Shown here in pieces: positions 6,731 through 15,999 of a stretch of DNA of 21,014 nucleotides. The DNA lies in the IMG/VR virus record IMGVR_UViG_3300036790_000093, positions 1 to 21,014 of that record. The stretch is one strand, 5' to 3'. The notes beneath the pieces are model-generated. The model was not told the origin of the DNA and ran no database searches. It worked only from the letters and a program-made list of their open reading frames with translations. Source of the stretch: a virus. Position 1 is the first letter of the stretch, and each line of letters starts with the position of its first letter. The translations under genes were made by a program, and so were the position numbers.

Positions 6731-6767
6731 ATGGCCCTGCCCTAATGGGGTGGGGCCATTTCTTATT
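6731..6767 (+). terminator. Intrinsic (rho-independent) terminator
   Basis: ATGGCCCTGCCC at 6731-6742 pairs with the bases up to GGGGCCAT ending at 6759: seven Watson-Crick pairs, two G-T wobbles, three more G-C pairs, and a loop of about 4 bases. The T-rich tail TTCTTATT follows at 6760-6767. It lies in the gap between the 6114-6701 gene and the GTG start at 6777 and is the only classical terminator I see in the window. Confidence 0.85.
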
Positions 6768-6776
6768 AGGAGCACA

Positions 6777-7136
6777 GTGCGCAACGTTGCCACATACGAC
6801 ACACTATCCACCCCAGAGCTTCGAACGGAGCTTGTAGAAGTCACGTCCCGACTTGTGGCCGAATACAATGACCTTGGGGCACGAGTCTCGGACTACCACC
6901 GTGACTACCTCATGGACTACGCACATGCAGCGGAATCCTCGGTATCGGGTAAGAACCGGGTAGCACAGCACGCCAATCTTGACGCCGGGGCCAAGATCGT
7001 CCAACTCCGTGCGACCATCAATGGTCTAACACTCTGTCGGGACCTCATTACCTTTCTTATTATCTCTCGTCAACCCGGTGCTCTGCCATTCCCATCCATC
7101 GCCAATGAGGACGGAGATGGGGTGCCAACAGTCTAA
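6777..7136 (+). CDS. Small helical hypothetical protein (119 aa)
   Basis: The chosen start is GTG 6777, preceded by AGGAG at 6768-6772. The frame is open upstream to a TTG at 6723, but that would read through the terminator stem. The product is mostly helical: residues 9-30 (STPELRTELVEVTSRLVAEY) and 65-95 (NLDAGAKIVQLRATINGLTL) look amphipathic. No motif is recognised. It is the first gene after the terminator and overlaps the next start (TAATG), so it heads the tail/ejection block. Similar small helical proteins of unknown role precede tail genes in many actinophages. Confidence 0.7.
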   Translation: MRNVATYDTLSTPELRTELVEVTSRLVAEYNDLGARVSDYHRDYLMDYAHAAESSVSGKNRVAQHANLDAGAKIVQLRATINGLTLCRDLITFLIISRQPGALPFPSIANEDGDGVPTV

Positions 7137-8845
7137 TGGTACAAGCCAATGACAAGATGGGCGGTAAGAAGGACCCCGGCCAATGGCTCCATATTGACGA
7201 CTTCTCGCCGGGGTGCTACGACCCATCGAACCAATCGACCTTCTCGCCGGTAACCAACCAGCCACTTGGTGCGGCAGACATTAATAACACGTTCTGTTGC
7301 TCTGTTATCAAGGGTGGATCACTCGGACCACTACCCTCAGTGGTAGGTGGCCTTGAACTGTCGGCATACGGCGGGCTTCAAGGTGGCGCTCCATTGGCTG
7401 TTCTTACCGGGTTCATCATCACGCCACAGCTAAACGATGGCAGCTACGAGATAATCGTCATTCTCGAAATGGATGATGGCACAACGCACTATGTCGTCGC
7501 TGCATCGTATGAGCCCGGTGGTTCCGTCAACCTCATCTCTGGGCCGACGAACAACAGCGACACGACACCTGGTTACTTCGGTGCGCCGTACCCAGCGTTT
7601 ACACGAGCGAATGCGGATGGTAGCTCTGGTCCCCCTCCACCTGGCCCGGTACTGATCTTCCCCGGCTCTGTGGCAACGGACGCTAGTGGCAGCAATGGAC
7701 ACCTGTGGCTATACCCAGAGCTAGACGATCCAACGTCTTACACGGCACAAGACCTCATTGTCTCGGGGAGCAGCATCACGGGCCAAGTAATCACATACGG
7801 CGACCGGATAATCTGCATCGTCGGCGTCGACTACGACTGGCCCGCTGGCGGTGGCATTAACACCAATGAGAACTTCAACTACACTGACCCACCGGAGTCC
7901 TCCGAATACGGCAACCAACAGACGATCATGTCGCCAGAAGAGCCATGGGGTTACGGTGCATGGGGCACTATGTCGGTCGGTGAACTGATTCTCATTAAGA
8001 AGTACGGCGGGGCAGTGATGCTCAATGGCGACATTAATGTGCCATCATCAATCATCCCATTGCCCGGTGTTCAGTCGACTGGTAACTTTGTCGGACGTGC
8101 GGCAATGACTCCCATCGGTTTGATCTACTGCTCTGAGAACCAAGGTGCATGGCTCTGGGACGGTGGTAACACTGCCCAGAAGATTAGCCAAGCCATTGCC
8201 GACAACTTCTTCGATCTAGAGAACAACGTCATCGAATCCAACAACTACGGGTTCTTTGTCGAGCACTGGCAGAAGTGGATCATGTTCTCTGGCAACATTT
8301 GGCTCGACACTGATACGCAGTCATGGTGGAACATCTTTCCGAAGAAGGGCATTTCCATCGGGTCGCTAACTGGCACTGACTTTTTCTGGTACTGCCTCAC
8401 TCGCAATGGCAACCAACTTCTCGCAGCACCATTGACAATGGACAGTGATTCTGACGTTGTGTTCTCGACATTGGATAACACGAACACGTCGGACACGTAC
8501 CAGTGGCAGTCGCTACCGATCCACGTCACCCAACAGGGCGATGCGCAGCGAGTAGTCGATATCCGTCAGATCATCGTGCGTTGTTCTGACCCAACCGGTA
8601 GCGGGAACTGCACACTCACGGCATCGCTACCAAATGGATCGTGGTCAGATACCTCGTCGGCAGCCGATACCCCTATCGGCTCTGATCCCACCATCGTCCG
8701 GTTTAACGTCGGCATGGGGGCACAAGGGCTCACCGACATTGTTATCCGTATCCTTGCCGAGAACCCCACGCCAGGACCGGCACCCATTATCGAGTCCATC
8801 GATATTGAGTACAAGGTCCGTGCGCCAGAGGCAGTGGCTAACTAA
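7136..8845 (+). CDS. Putative tail nozzle/hub protein (beta-propeller-like, 569 aa)
   Basis: A 569-residue protein with many short beta repeats. It includes the pattern typical of phage tail beta-propellers in which a 'dot-on-a-dial' segment is followed by a decorated tryptophan motif: GLIYCSENQGAWLWDGGNTA (about residues 324-343), then QAIADNFFDLENNVIESNNY and a WQKWIMFSGNIWLDTDTQSW strand pair. Podovirus nozzle proteins (T7 gp12, P22 gp10) share this architecture and form the distal tail tube. The head-tail adaptor encoded at 9607 supports this. It is joined by TAATG overlaps to both neighbours. The nozzle assignment is inference; a general structural role is safer. Confidence 0.55.
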   Translation: MVQANDKMGGKKDPGQWLHIDDFSPGCYDPSNQSTFSPVTNQPLGAADINNTFCCSVIKGGSLGPLPSVVGGLELSAYGGLQGGAPLAVLTGFIITPQLNDGSYEIIVILEMDDGTTHYVVAASYEPGGSVNLISGPTNNSDTTPGYFGAPYPAFTRANADGSSGPPPPGPVLIFPGSVATDASGSNGHLWLYPELDDPTSYTAQDLIVSGSSITGQVITYGDRIICIVGVDYDWPAGGGINTNENFNYTDPPESSEYGNQQTIMSPEEPWGYGAWGTMSVGELILIKKYGGAVMLNGDINVPSSIIPLPGVQSTGNFVGRAAMTPIGLIYCSENQGAWLWDGGNTAQKISQAIADNFFDLENNVIESNNYGFFVEHWQKWIMFSGNIWLDTDTQSWWNIFPKKGISIGSLTGTDFFWYCLTRNGNQLLAAPLTMDSDSDVVFSTLDNTNTSDTYQWQSLPIHVTQQGDAQRVVDIRQIIVRCSDPTGSGNCTLTASLPNGSWSDTSSAADTPIGSDPTIVRFNVGMGAQGLTDIVIRILAENPTPGPAPIIESIDIEYKVRAPEAVAN

Positions 8846-9597
8846 TGGCTATCCTCAGTTCCACAGCCAAGCGACTGTTCCTCCCGAAGAAAGGGGGCAA
8901 TCCTGAGCACCCTGCCACTAAGGGCGACATGGACACGAACAGCCGTGCCCTTGAGAACTATATCAACAATGGTGGCGTCGTAAACAGGATCATCGCTGGG
9001 ACGAACATCACTATTAGCCCGACGAGTGGTACGGGTGTAGTCACCATTAGTGCGAGTGGCAGCGGCGGCGGGTACGCATCACTGACCGGTGCCGGTGAGA
9101 CAACTACTCCCGGCGACCTTACCCAAGCCGGTGGGTTCACTGTCGATGACAATGCGGGTGACGGTATCTCTCTTACCAGTGGGGGATCAAGCGACGACGG
9201 CGACATTGAGATACGGGCGGAAAGTCACTCTACGACACCGGGCGGGGTAGTTAATATCAGTGCAGCCAATGGCGCTACGCAGCTAAGCATGAACGGTGGG
9301 ACTAGCCCTGCCATTGAGCTTATCTCCAATGGCTTAGGCAGCGATCCATTCGGAGAGGTTCAACTCAACAACTCTTTCGCCAGACTGTTATTCGGGGAGT
9401 CGGGAGTCGAGTACGAGATAATCATGGGTGGTGGTGCCATCTCTATCAACATCGGTGGGGTACCAGTGTTTCAGGCCGAATCGGGATTCAGCAACGCTAT
9501 CGGGTTCTACAATGAAACACCCATCACCAAGCAATCGACTCCCAGTACCCTTACCGATGTAATCACCATCCTGCAAAACCTCGGACTCTGTAGCTAA
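8845..9597 (+). CDS. Putative tail fibre / receptor-binding protein (250 aa)
   Basis: A 250-residue protein with a short basic N-terminal part (residues 1-50, a possible tail attachment segment), the motif IAGTNITISPTSGTGVVTIS at about residues 50-69 that is common near the start of fibre shafts, and then Gly/Ser/Thr-rich beta-strand repeats to the end, for example NAGDGISLTSGGSSDDGDIE. It is short for a fibre and lacks a visible enzymatic domain. The neighbouring genes encode tail parts. The fibre call rests on composition and that motif. Confidence 0.55.
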   Translation: MAILSSTAKRLFLPKKGGNPEHPATKGDMDTNSRALENYINNGGVVNRIIAGTNITISPTSGTGVVTISASGSGGGYASLTGAGETTTPGDLTQAGGFTVDDNAGDGISLTSGGSSDDGDIEIRAESHSTTPGGVVNISAANGATQLSMNGGTSPAIELISNGLGSDPFGEVQLNNSFARLLFGESGVEYEIIMGGGAISINIGGVPVFQAESGFSNAIGFYNETPITKQSTPSTLTDVITILQNLGLCS

Positions 9598-9606
9598 AGG
9601 ACAACA

Positions 9607-10293
9607 ATGGCCGTAGACCTAACAACAATGCTCGCCAATGTCCGGTCGCTACTGGACGAGCCCAACCCACAGTTCTGGTCCGACACCGAACTAACCAGTT
9701 GGATTAACGAATGTTGTGCGGCAGTCGCTCGCAAAGTCGAGTGGAAGCGTGCCGAGATGGACATTGCGGTCACGGCCAACGAACAAAACTACACTGCTCC
9801 GATCGACATGATCCGCATTTACCGCATCACCTTTCAGCCAACGGAGGACCCGACCAATAACACATACACCGTCGAGTTTCGTGGCATGATGGAGATGGAT
9901 CAGATTTGGGGCATTAACCAGGAGTGGCCCGCTAACTACCCGTTGTACTACACGACATGGGCAGTCCCGCCAGCACTTAATATCCAACTCTACCCAGTGC
10001 CATCAGTCGACGGCCAGTTGCAGGTCTACTACTACCAGCAGATCACGCCCGTAGTTTCTGGCTCGGATGACGTGGATATGCTTGAAGGTTACGAGGACTT
10101 GGTGATAGACTACACCATGTATCGTGCGTTACGAAAGGATGCCGACCCCCGGTGGCAAGAGTTCAAGACGACGTACGAGGACAAGCTCATCGACCTCTAC
10201 GACAATACCCGTACGTTCCAAGACCAGGCGGGTACATTCACTACAGGACAGGCAGCATTGCCAGAATGGTTGGTGAGTGATGGCCTCTACTAG
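9607..10293 (+). CDS. Head-tail adaptor protein (podovirus gp4/SU10-adaptor type)
   Basis: A 228-residue protein starting MAVDLTTMLANVRSLLDEPN. It has the layout of phage adaptors that dock under the portal ring. An N-terminal helix-turn motif comes first (residues 4-45: LLDEPNPQFWSDTELTSWIN, then CAAVARKVEW). A beta core begins VTANEQNYTAPIDMIRIYRI, and a late helical segment reads YEDLVIDYTMYRALRKDADP followed by WQEFKTTYEDKLIDLYDN. The W(S/T)D.EL..WIN..C pattern and the P.D..RI..V strand are features I associate with this family. AAAGGA precedes the ATG. Confidence is good for adaptor, less for the exact subfamily. Confidence 0.75.
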   Translation: MAVDLTTMLANVRSLLDEPNPQFWSDTELTSWINECCAAVARKVEWKRAEMDIAVTANEQNYTAPIDMIRIYRITFQPTEDPTNNTYTVEFRGMMEMDQIWGINQEWPANYPLYYTTWAVPPALNIQLYPVPSVDGQLQVYYYQQITPVVSGSDDVDMLEGYEDLVIDYTMYRALRKDADPRWQEFKTTYEDKLIDLYDNTRTFQDQAGTFTTGQAALPEWLVSDGLY

Positions 10294-10343
10294 CCAGGTT
10301 GCACCCGGCACCTGCGGCACTTTGAATATAAGGATGGAAGCCA

Positions 10344-11126
10344 ATGGCTAACTCAGGTGCAGCATACACAGCACAGAATCAGTCCGCTCTTCTGGGCCAA
10401 CTGACCGGTACAGTCGCCCCCCAAACGGCAGAGGGCAATGTTCAGAACACCCTTACGCAGGACCAACTTGGTCTAGTCAACCCTGAGTTGCAGGACAGTA
10501 CGGCGTACAACAACGCTATGGCCGGATATAACCAGGCCGGACTTGAGAACCAAGCAGCGGGCATCGGTATCAGTGGGCTAGGACTGCAACAGCAGGGCCA
10601 ACAGAACGCCGCCCAACAGGGGGTAGAGCAGCAGGAGTATGGGCTCCAATCGGGCCAGTACCCAGAACAATCGGCCGAAGCAGCGTTGGCGTACCAGAAC
10701 ACCATGCAGCAAACAGCCGGGGGCCAAGCTATCTCTGGCACCGCTAACACGGTAGGCGGTAAGCAACAGGTAGCTACGAATGCCGCCAACTACGGATACC
10801 AGCAGCAGGACATAGCACGGGCACAGGCACTCTCGGGCTTGGGACAGCAGTCAGAGGAAAGTGGTTACGGGTACAGCCAAGAACAGCTAGCCAATGCTCA
10901 GAGTCAACTTGGTCTGTCGGCGTCGGCCAACAACCTTTCCGAGCAGCAACTCATGACCATGCTCAACTACGGCAATACCCAGGCCGGAGAAGGGGCACAG
11001 CAGGACATTATCGGGCTACTGTCCCAACTTGGTCAGGGCGAACTGGGTCAGGTAGGAACAGCCGGGTCCGCATTGTCCAGCATCGGGTTCGCATCGGGAT
11101 TTAACGCACTAGCGGGAGCAGGGTGA
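10344..11126 (+). CDS. Gln/Ala/Gly-rich putative internal virion protein (260 aa)
   Basis: A low-complexity protein dominated by Gln, Ala, Gly and Ser, with repeated QQ and GLGQQ-like motifs (for example GIGISGLGLQQQGQQNAAQQ). It is probably helical and possibly coiled-coil, with a small hydrophobic C-terminus (GSALSSIGFASGFNALAGAG) that could insert into membrane. It lies between adaptor and the 1392-residue protein, where podoviruses keep their ejection proteins (P22 gp7/gp16/gp20 or T7 gp14/15/16). The function is inferred from position and composition. AAGGATGG precedes ATG 10344. Confidence 0.5.
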   Translation: MANSGAAYTAQNQSALLGQLTGTVAPQTAEGNVQNTLTQDQLGLVNPELQDSTAYNNAMAGYNQAGLENQAAGIGISGLGLQQQGQQNAAQQGVEQQEYGLQSGQYPEQSAEAALAYQNTMQQTAGGQAISGTANTVGGKQQVATNAANYGYQQQDIARAQALSGLGQQSEESGYGYSQEQLANAQSQLGLSASANNLSEQQLMTMLNYGNTQAGEGAQQDIIGLLSQLGQGELGQVGTAGSALSSIGFASGFNALAGAG

Positions 11127-11128
11127 CC

Positions 11129-11821
11129 ATGGCAGACACGACGATGACGACGACACCAGCGCCAGCACGGGCCAATGACATTGCGGCACCGGGTTCGCAA
11201 GCCAGTGCCAATGTACTAGGTGGGGCGCAGGGCAAAGGGACCACGGCAGTCAAGTACCCAACCGAGAGTTCCGACATTAACTCGATACTAGAGCCCTACG
11301 TTAACCAGCTCATGCAACTCGGGCCAGAGTATCAAAAGGAAATGGACTACCTGGCACCGTACCTCAGTGGCAGTGTGACCGACAACCAACTAGCCCCAAC
11401 GCAGGCGTACTCAGGGCCGGACGCCGCAACCGTCAATGCCGGGCAACAGTCACTCACCCAGGCCGACAATGCTCTCGGCTCTGCGGTAGAGGACGAGAAA
11501 GCACCGGGGTTCGGACAGGAAGCAACCGCCGCCAAGCAATACGAGCAGACCATCGCACCATCGGCCGGTATCCAGTCGGGACTCGCTTACCAGAAGTACC
11601 TTGAGACATACGGTGGGATGCAGGCCCCTACCGCCGACTGGACCCAAGAGCAAAAGGACGCATACGCCGCTATCGTAGGCGACACGAGCACGTCGGGTGG
11701 GCTCCCATCCATTGCCGACGAGGGGGCCGCTAATAACGCCAACACAACGGCCAACGATATCCAGCAGCAAATCACGAACGCATCCACAGCGTCGACGTCA
11801 GGTGGAGGCAACATTCAGTAA
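11129..11821 (+). CDS. Ala/Thr/Gln-rich putative internal virion protein (230 aa)
   Basis: Read from ATG 11129 (MADTTMTTTPAPARANDIAA), with AGGG five bases upstream. GTG 11123, which overlaps the previous stop, is an equally possible start two codons earlier. Residues 1-50 look disordered; 50-75 are helical (INSILEPYVNQLMQLGPEYQ); the middle is Ala/Gln-rich helix; the tail (about 200-230) is Asn/Thr/Ser-rich. No family recognised. It overlaps the next gene (TAATG) and, with its neighbours, forms a likely three-gene ejection-protein set. Its role is inference from context. Confidence 0.5.
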   Translation: MADTTMTTTPAPARANDIAAPGSQASANVLGGAQGKGTTAVKYPTESSDINSILEPYVNQLMQLGPEYQKEMDYLAPYLSGSVTDNQLAPTQAYSGPDAATVNAGQQSLTQADNALGSAVEDEKAPGFGQEATAAKQYEQTIAPSAGIQSGLAYQKYLETYGGMQAPTADWTQEQKDAYAAIVGDTSTSGGLPSIADEGAANNANTTANDIQQQITNASTASTSGGGNIQ

Positions 11822-14800
11822 TGCCGTCTAAGCCGCAGGTCCAAGAGTTTACCCAATCTTGGAATAAGACCGTCAACTGGGCAAAACAACAGGGTATCCC
11901 CTACTCTGCCTACTACCCCGTGTACCAGCTCGATACCCAGCGCATGCTCGGTGGGACACAACTGTCCGAGAGCGAACGAATCCGGGCCATTGAAGCCAGC
12001 GCCGGGCTCAACTACTCCACTGCACTGCCGACCGACAACCAGAATCCCGCTGACCTCATCGGCAACACAACAAAGAATGCCCAGGACATTTTCACGGGCC
12101 TAGAACCAACGCACATTATCCCCAATGTGTTCGATACGGTGAAATCCACCATCACGTCGCCCGGTCGAATACTCGGTGACGTTGGTGACGCACTGTTCGG
12201 TGGGAGTGCGGGGCGCAAGACAGCAGCCCAGGACATTCTCAAGCCCAACAATATCCTGGCATGGGCTCCGGGTGTGTACGACCTCGCCCAGGTATTCGCC
12301 GTCGACCCCAATCTAACCGGCTCCAAGGGCGCACAGGCCATAGCCAAGGACCCGATTACCTCCCTTCTAGACGTGATCCCATTTGGCCGGGCGCTCTCAG
12401 AAGGACTGGGACGCACCGCCATTGGTGACGCCGTATCCGACCGGGTGGGGATGACCACCGACGAGATGCGTAAAACCGGTATATGGCGTGTGGGTGGCAA
12501 ACTAGTCAAGTCGACTCCATTGCCCAAGGCCCTAATGAACGCTGAGCACCCGCTACTCAACTACGTCACTGATCCAGAGACAGGTCTACGCACGCCCACA
12601 GGAGTAAAGGAACAGCCGACCATTGGTGATCGGTGGGAGCAGTTTAAACGCAAGGCGGGTGCCAGTGGCGAACAGGCCGACATAACCGAATCCAACCTAA
12701 AACTGGGCGCAGAAGGTACCAGGGTAGTTGAGCCACTGCTAGAACCGGCTATGCAGGCGCTCAAGGGCCTCTCAGAGGACGACCGTACCCTGCTAACCAA
12801 GTGGTCGCAAACGGACTTCCGGCCCTACTCTGAGAAGATGGCCGATGATCGTATCCCGCCACAAGTACGTGAGGCCTACAGCGCCGCATACCAGTGGTCC
12901 CAGACGTACCAGCAACTCAAGATGCAGTCCGGGGAATCAGTCTCTATCCGCACGCCATGGAATAACCCCGATGGCACGCCCATTTACGAGCAGTACCTTG
13001 TCGACTCGGACCAGTACAAGGCCGTCAGTAAGACACTCGACCAATCCGTGTCCGACCAAGACGCACTCGACAAGGCCGCAGAGCCCTTCGACACCATCCT
13101 CTACAAGATAGACGAGAATGACCGGAACATGAGTGGCGTGTTCCAGGTTATCGACCAGCAAAGGGGTTCGGTATATGACAGCATTAAGCGTTCCATTCCC
13201 CAAGAAGCCAACGCAACTGCGGCAGAGCGACTTCGTTCTACGCTACCAGAGGGAGAACGCTGGGACCGTGCAGTTAGCGATCAAACTCCACTCATTAAGA
13301 ACCTACTTGGATTGGGACCTTCGGACAAGATCACTCTCCACCAGGTCAATGCCCTACGTGACCTGTTCGCCCCTGGTGGCCTACTCGACCAAGCCTACAA
13401 CGCCTACCGCAACCAAGACTGGGTAGCACTCAACAAGGCGACGAAAGCCGCAGTACGCAAGTTCAAGTCCAATGCACTGTCCTCAATCCCACGTGAAGGA
13501 CGAGCGCAACTCCACTCTATCTACCGCATTACCGAGAACCTACAGAAATACGCCGCTGACCGCCAGCGTATGGTCGAGCACCTGAACAAACTGGCAACGG
13601 GTCACTACCGTGGTGCCCGTGCATCCAAGGCCATCTACGAGAAGTCCATTTCCTACCTCTCAGTAAAGGCCGCCAAGTCGCACCAGAAGTGGCTAGAAAC
13701 CGCCATCCGAAACCCACCCGACGTATGGCGTAACGCCGCTATGGACGCACTGACCACCAAGGTGTCCCAACTTGAGAAAACTGCCACCGCCATGGAGGAC
13801 ACGCACAAGGTCCTTTCTGCCCAAGGATGGTCCGACAGCGAACTAACCAAGATGCGCCAGGACCCTCGTACCATCATGGAGATAATGACCAACGCCGCTA
13901 AGGGCACCATTGAGAACTCTATGCTGCCCGACGTCGACCACGCTGAGTTTCTAGCGGCCACCCAATCAATGTATGACGAGCTTGCATCCCTTCGTGCTCG
14001 TGGTCAGGCCCCTCTCTATGTTCCCGCTCTCACCACATACGACATTGACCATGGCCTCTCCCCCACCTACGATGCCCATGTAACCGGCGTCAAGGCCCGT
14101 AAGCCATCGTCGTCGTTCTCCAAGGTATGGGGCTACACGCCTACCATCTACGACCTTGGTGCCGGTATGCTCAAGGCGACAAAAGAGATGGTAGAGAAGG
14201 ACATTACCAACCAGTTCATCGAACAACAGCTAATGCCCCGGCTTATGCCCTCAACCGACGTACAGGCCATCGTTCGCAACTACTACTCGTCGGAGATAGC
14301 GAACCTAGCGGACGAGGCGGCAAAGGGCTCTCCACGTACGGAAACCGCCCTATCGGTAATCAACCGTGGGCTCGACAAGATGGGCCTAGAAGCCTTCGAT
14401 CCAAGCCAGTTCTTCGGGGAGGGGTTCTCGCACCCTGGGCTCAACCAGCCGTACTACATCGATAAGAACCTTGCATCGGCGTTTAAACAGTCAATCGACA
14501 AGTTTCAGTTCCCAGCACAGGGCATAGTCGACCGTGGCACCAACCTATTCCGCTTTAGCATCCTCGGCCTTAGCCCACGGTACACGGCGCACATTCTTAT
14601 GGGCGGTTCATTCCTCGTCGGCTTGCGAGCCCATCCCGGTATAGTCAAGTTCGCCGGTGACGCCATGCACTTCGCCGTCCACAACTCGTTCTCCGATAAA
14701 ACCCTCCAACGGTTCCCACATGCCGGTGAACTAGAAAGCACGACCTCTACCCAAGAGGGTGCGGCCATGGCCCAGTACCACTACGTCGCAATGAACAGTG

Positions 14801-15999
14801 CTGGGCGCAACTGGCTAATCCCCGAATGGATGAGTAACCATCTCTTGAACGACACGTACAAGAACCGCATCCGTGCGGCAGCCGATATCAACATGCGCTT
14901 TACCCGTGCCATAACCCGGTTCCAGAAAGCAATCGTCTACCTTGACGGTGCAGCACGAGCATCAAAGGAAGGTTCTTCCTTCTACGCCGACGAGCAAGTC
15001 CCAATGTCCGACGAACAGGGTAACCCAATCCATCACCCCGTGACCGGACGGCGCATGTACGAAACCAAGCGCAGTGAAGTCCCAATGTCGCCAGCCCAAG
15101 CCCACAAACAAGGTATGGATGCCGTTGCCGAGGTAATGGGTAACCTTCGGCACATGACGCCACTAGAGCGTAATCTCCTAGTTCGAGTGTTCCCATTCTA
15201 TGGGTGGACCAAGCACATTCTCCAATACGTCATGTCGTACCCATTCGACCACCCATACCGGGCAATGATTCTCTCCAACCTAGCGACCATGGATAGCGAG
15301 GACACCGCCAGCGGACTACCACTCCGTATCCAACTCCTTACCTTTGTTGGAACACCTGACAGTCAAGGGAACGTCACCGCACTCGACACCAAGGCTCTCA
15401 ATCCCCTCCGTGACACAGCAAACTACGCCAGCCTTACAGGGCTATTTGAGTCACTCAACCCCGCTATTACCGCCGTTGGAGCACTGGTAGACCCCCAGTT
15501 CTCATTCGGCGGACAGAACATGTACCCGAATGTCAGCTTCTCGACCCTTTACGGCACCAAGCAAGCGGGTGCGGGTGGTAACGCTTACGACGCCGCCGAA
15601 CAGTTCGTCCCCCAGTTGTCCGCCCTAGACGAGGCATTCAACCTCTCGGGCCAGTACGGTTACCTGGCATCCTCTGGCAACGGTGCGTTCAGTAAGAAGG
15701 TGTTTGAATCCCTCGGGCTCCCATTCACCCCAGAGCAACTGAACCTCCGGCAGATGGCAGCACAACAGGAAATCGATCGGTACCAAATAGCATCTAACGC
15801 GGGGTATGAGTACGCCAGCGGCTCTGACCCCAATGCCCTATCCGGCTATGCGGCCAACGCCAATATCCCTGACCCATTGAACACCGAGTACAACGTTACC
15901 CCAGCGTACCTCGAAGCAATGGAGAATGAGTCAGAGGATAAGTCGGGACTGCCTTACTTGGAGACAGCAACGCCGCCACCGTCGATTCCGGGGTTGTAG
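11821..15999 (+). CDS. Very large virion protein, probable internal/ejection protein (1392 aa)
   Basis: The largest gene in the window. Seen in order: an N-terminal region with Gly/Pro-rich hydrophobic segments (about 95-190), long charged helical stretches (about 270-760), and a hydrophobic region near 905-945 (LFRFSILGLSPRYTAHILMG). A block at about 1115-1150 follows (LLVRVFPFYGWTKHILQYVM), a segment type I recognise from the ends of large phage virion or polyvalent proteins. No lysozyme/transglycosylase or protease motif is clear to me. Size, position after adaptor and the two low-complexity proteins, and the mix of helices with membrane-like segments fit an ejected internal protein. The TAGTG stop overlap couples it to the following HNH gene. 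Confidence 0.6.
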   Translation: MPSKPQVQEFTQSWNKTVNWAKQQGIPYSAYYPVYQLDTQRMLGGTQLSESERIRAIEASAGLNYSTALPTDNQNPADLIGNTTKNAQDIFTGLEPTHIIPNVFDTVKSTITSPGRILGDVGDALFGGSAGRKTAAQDILKPNNILAWAPGVYDLAQVFAVDPNLTGSKGAQAIAKDPITSLLDVIPFGRALSEGLGRTAIGDAVSDRVGMTTDEMRKTGIWRVGGKLVKSTPLPKALMNAEHPLLNYVTDPETGLRTPTGVKEQPTIGDRWEQFKRKAGASGEQADITESNLKLGAEGTRVVEPLLEPAMQALKGLSEDDRTLLTKWSQTDFRPYSEKMADDRIPPQVREAYSAAYQWSQTYQQLKMQSGESVSIRTPWNNPDGTPIYEQYLVDSDQYKAVSKTLDQSVSDQDALDKAAEPFDTILYKIDENDRNMSGVFQVIDQQRGSVYDSIKRSIPQEANATAAERLRSTLPEGERWDRAVSDQTPLIKNLLGLGPSDKITLHQVNALRDLFAPGGLLDQAYNAYRNQDWVALNKATKAAVRKFKSNALSSIPREGRAQLHSIYRITENLQKYAADRQRMVEHLNKLATGHYRGARASKAIYEKSISYLSVKAAKSHQKWLETAIRNPPDVWRNAAMDALTTKVSQLEKTATAMEDTHKVLSAQGWSDSELTKMRQDPRTIMEIMTNAAKGTIENSMLPDVDHAEFLAATQSMYDELASLRARGQAPLYVPALTTYDIDHGLSPTYDAHVTGVKARKPSSSFSKVWGYTPTIYDLGAGMLKATKEMVEKDITNQFIEQQLMPRLMPSTDVQAIVRNYYSSEIANLADEAAKGSPRTETALSVINRGLDKMGLEAFDPSQFFGEGFSHPGLNQPYYIDKNLASAFKQSIDKFQFPAQGIVDRGTNLFRFSILGLSPRYTAHILMGGSFLVGLRAHPGIVKFAGDAMHFAVHNSFSDKTLQRFPHAGELESTTSTQEGAAMAQYHYVAMNSAGRNWLIPEWMSNHLLNDTYKNRIRAAADINMRFTRAITRFQKAIVYLDGAARASKEGSSFYADEQVPMSDEQGNPIHHPVTGRRMYETKRSEVPMSPAQAHKQGMDAVAEVMGNLRHMTPLERNLLVRVFPFYGWTKHILQYVMSYPFDHPYRAMILSNLATMDSEDTASGLPLRIQLLTFVGTPDSQGNVTALDTKALNPLRDTANYASLTGLFESLNPAITAVGALVDPQFSFGGQNMYPNVSFSTLYGTKQAGAGGNAYDAAEQFVPQLSALDEAFNLSGQYGYLASSGNGAFSKKVFESLGLPFTPEQLNLRQMAAQQEIDRYQIASNAGYEYASGSDPNALSGYAANANIPDPLNTEYNVTPAYLEAMENESEDKSGLPYLETATPPPSIPGL

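Noticed and set aside
7182-10352. Frequent CCAATGG/CCATTGG words across the tail genes
   Set aside because: They mostly reflect common Ala-Asn-Gly, Pro-Ile and similar codon runs and start contexts (CCAATGGC). Unlike GTTTAAAC, they do not clearly exceed what codon use would give.
10442-10789. Cys-rich minus-strand open frame opposite the Gln-rich gene
   Set aside because: Its Cys and Trp richness is the antisense reading of CAG/CAA Gln and GCC codons, not a real metal-binding protein.
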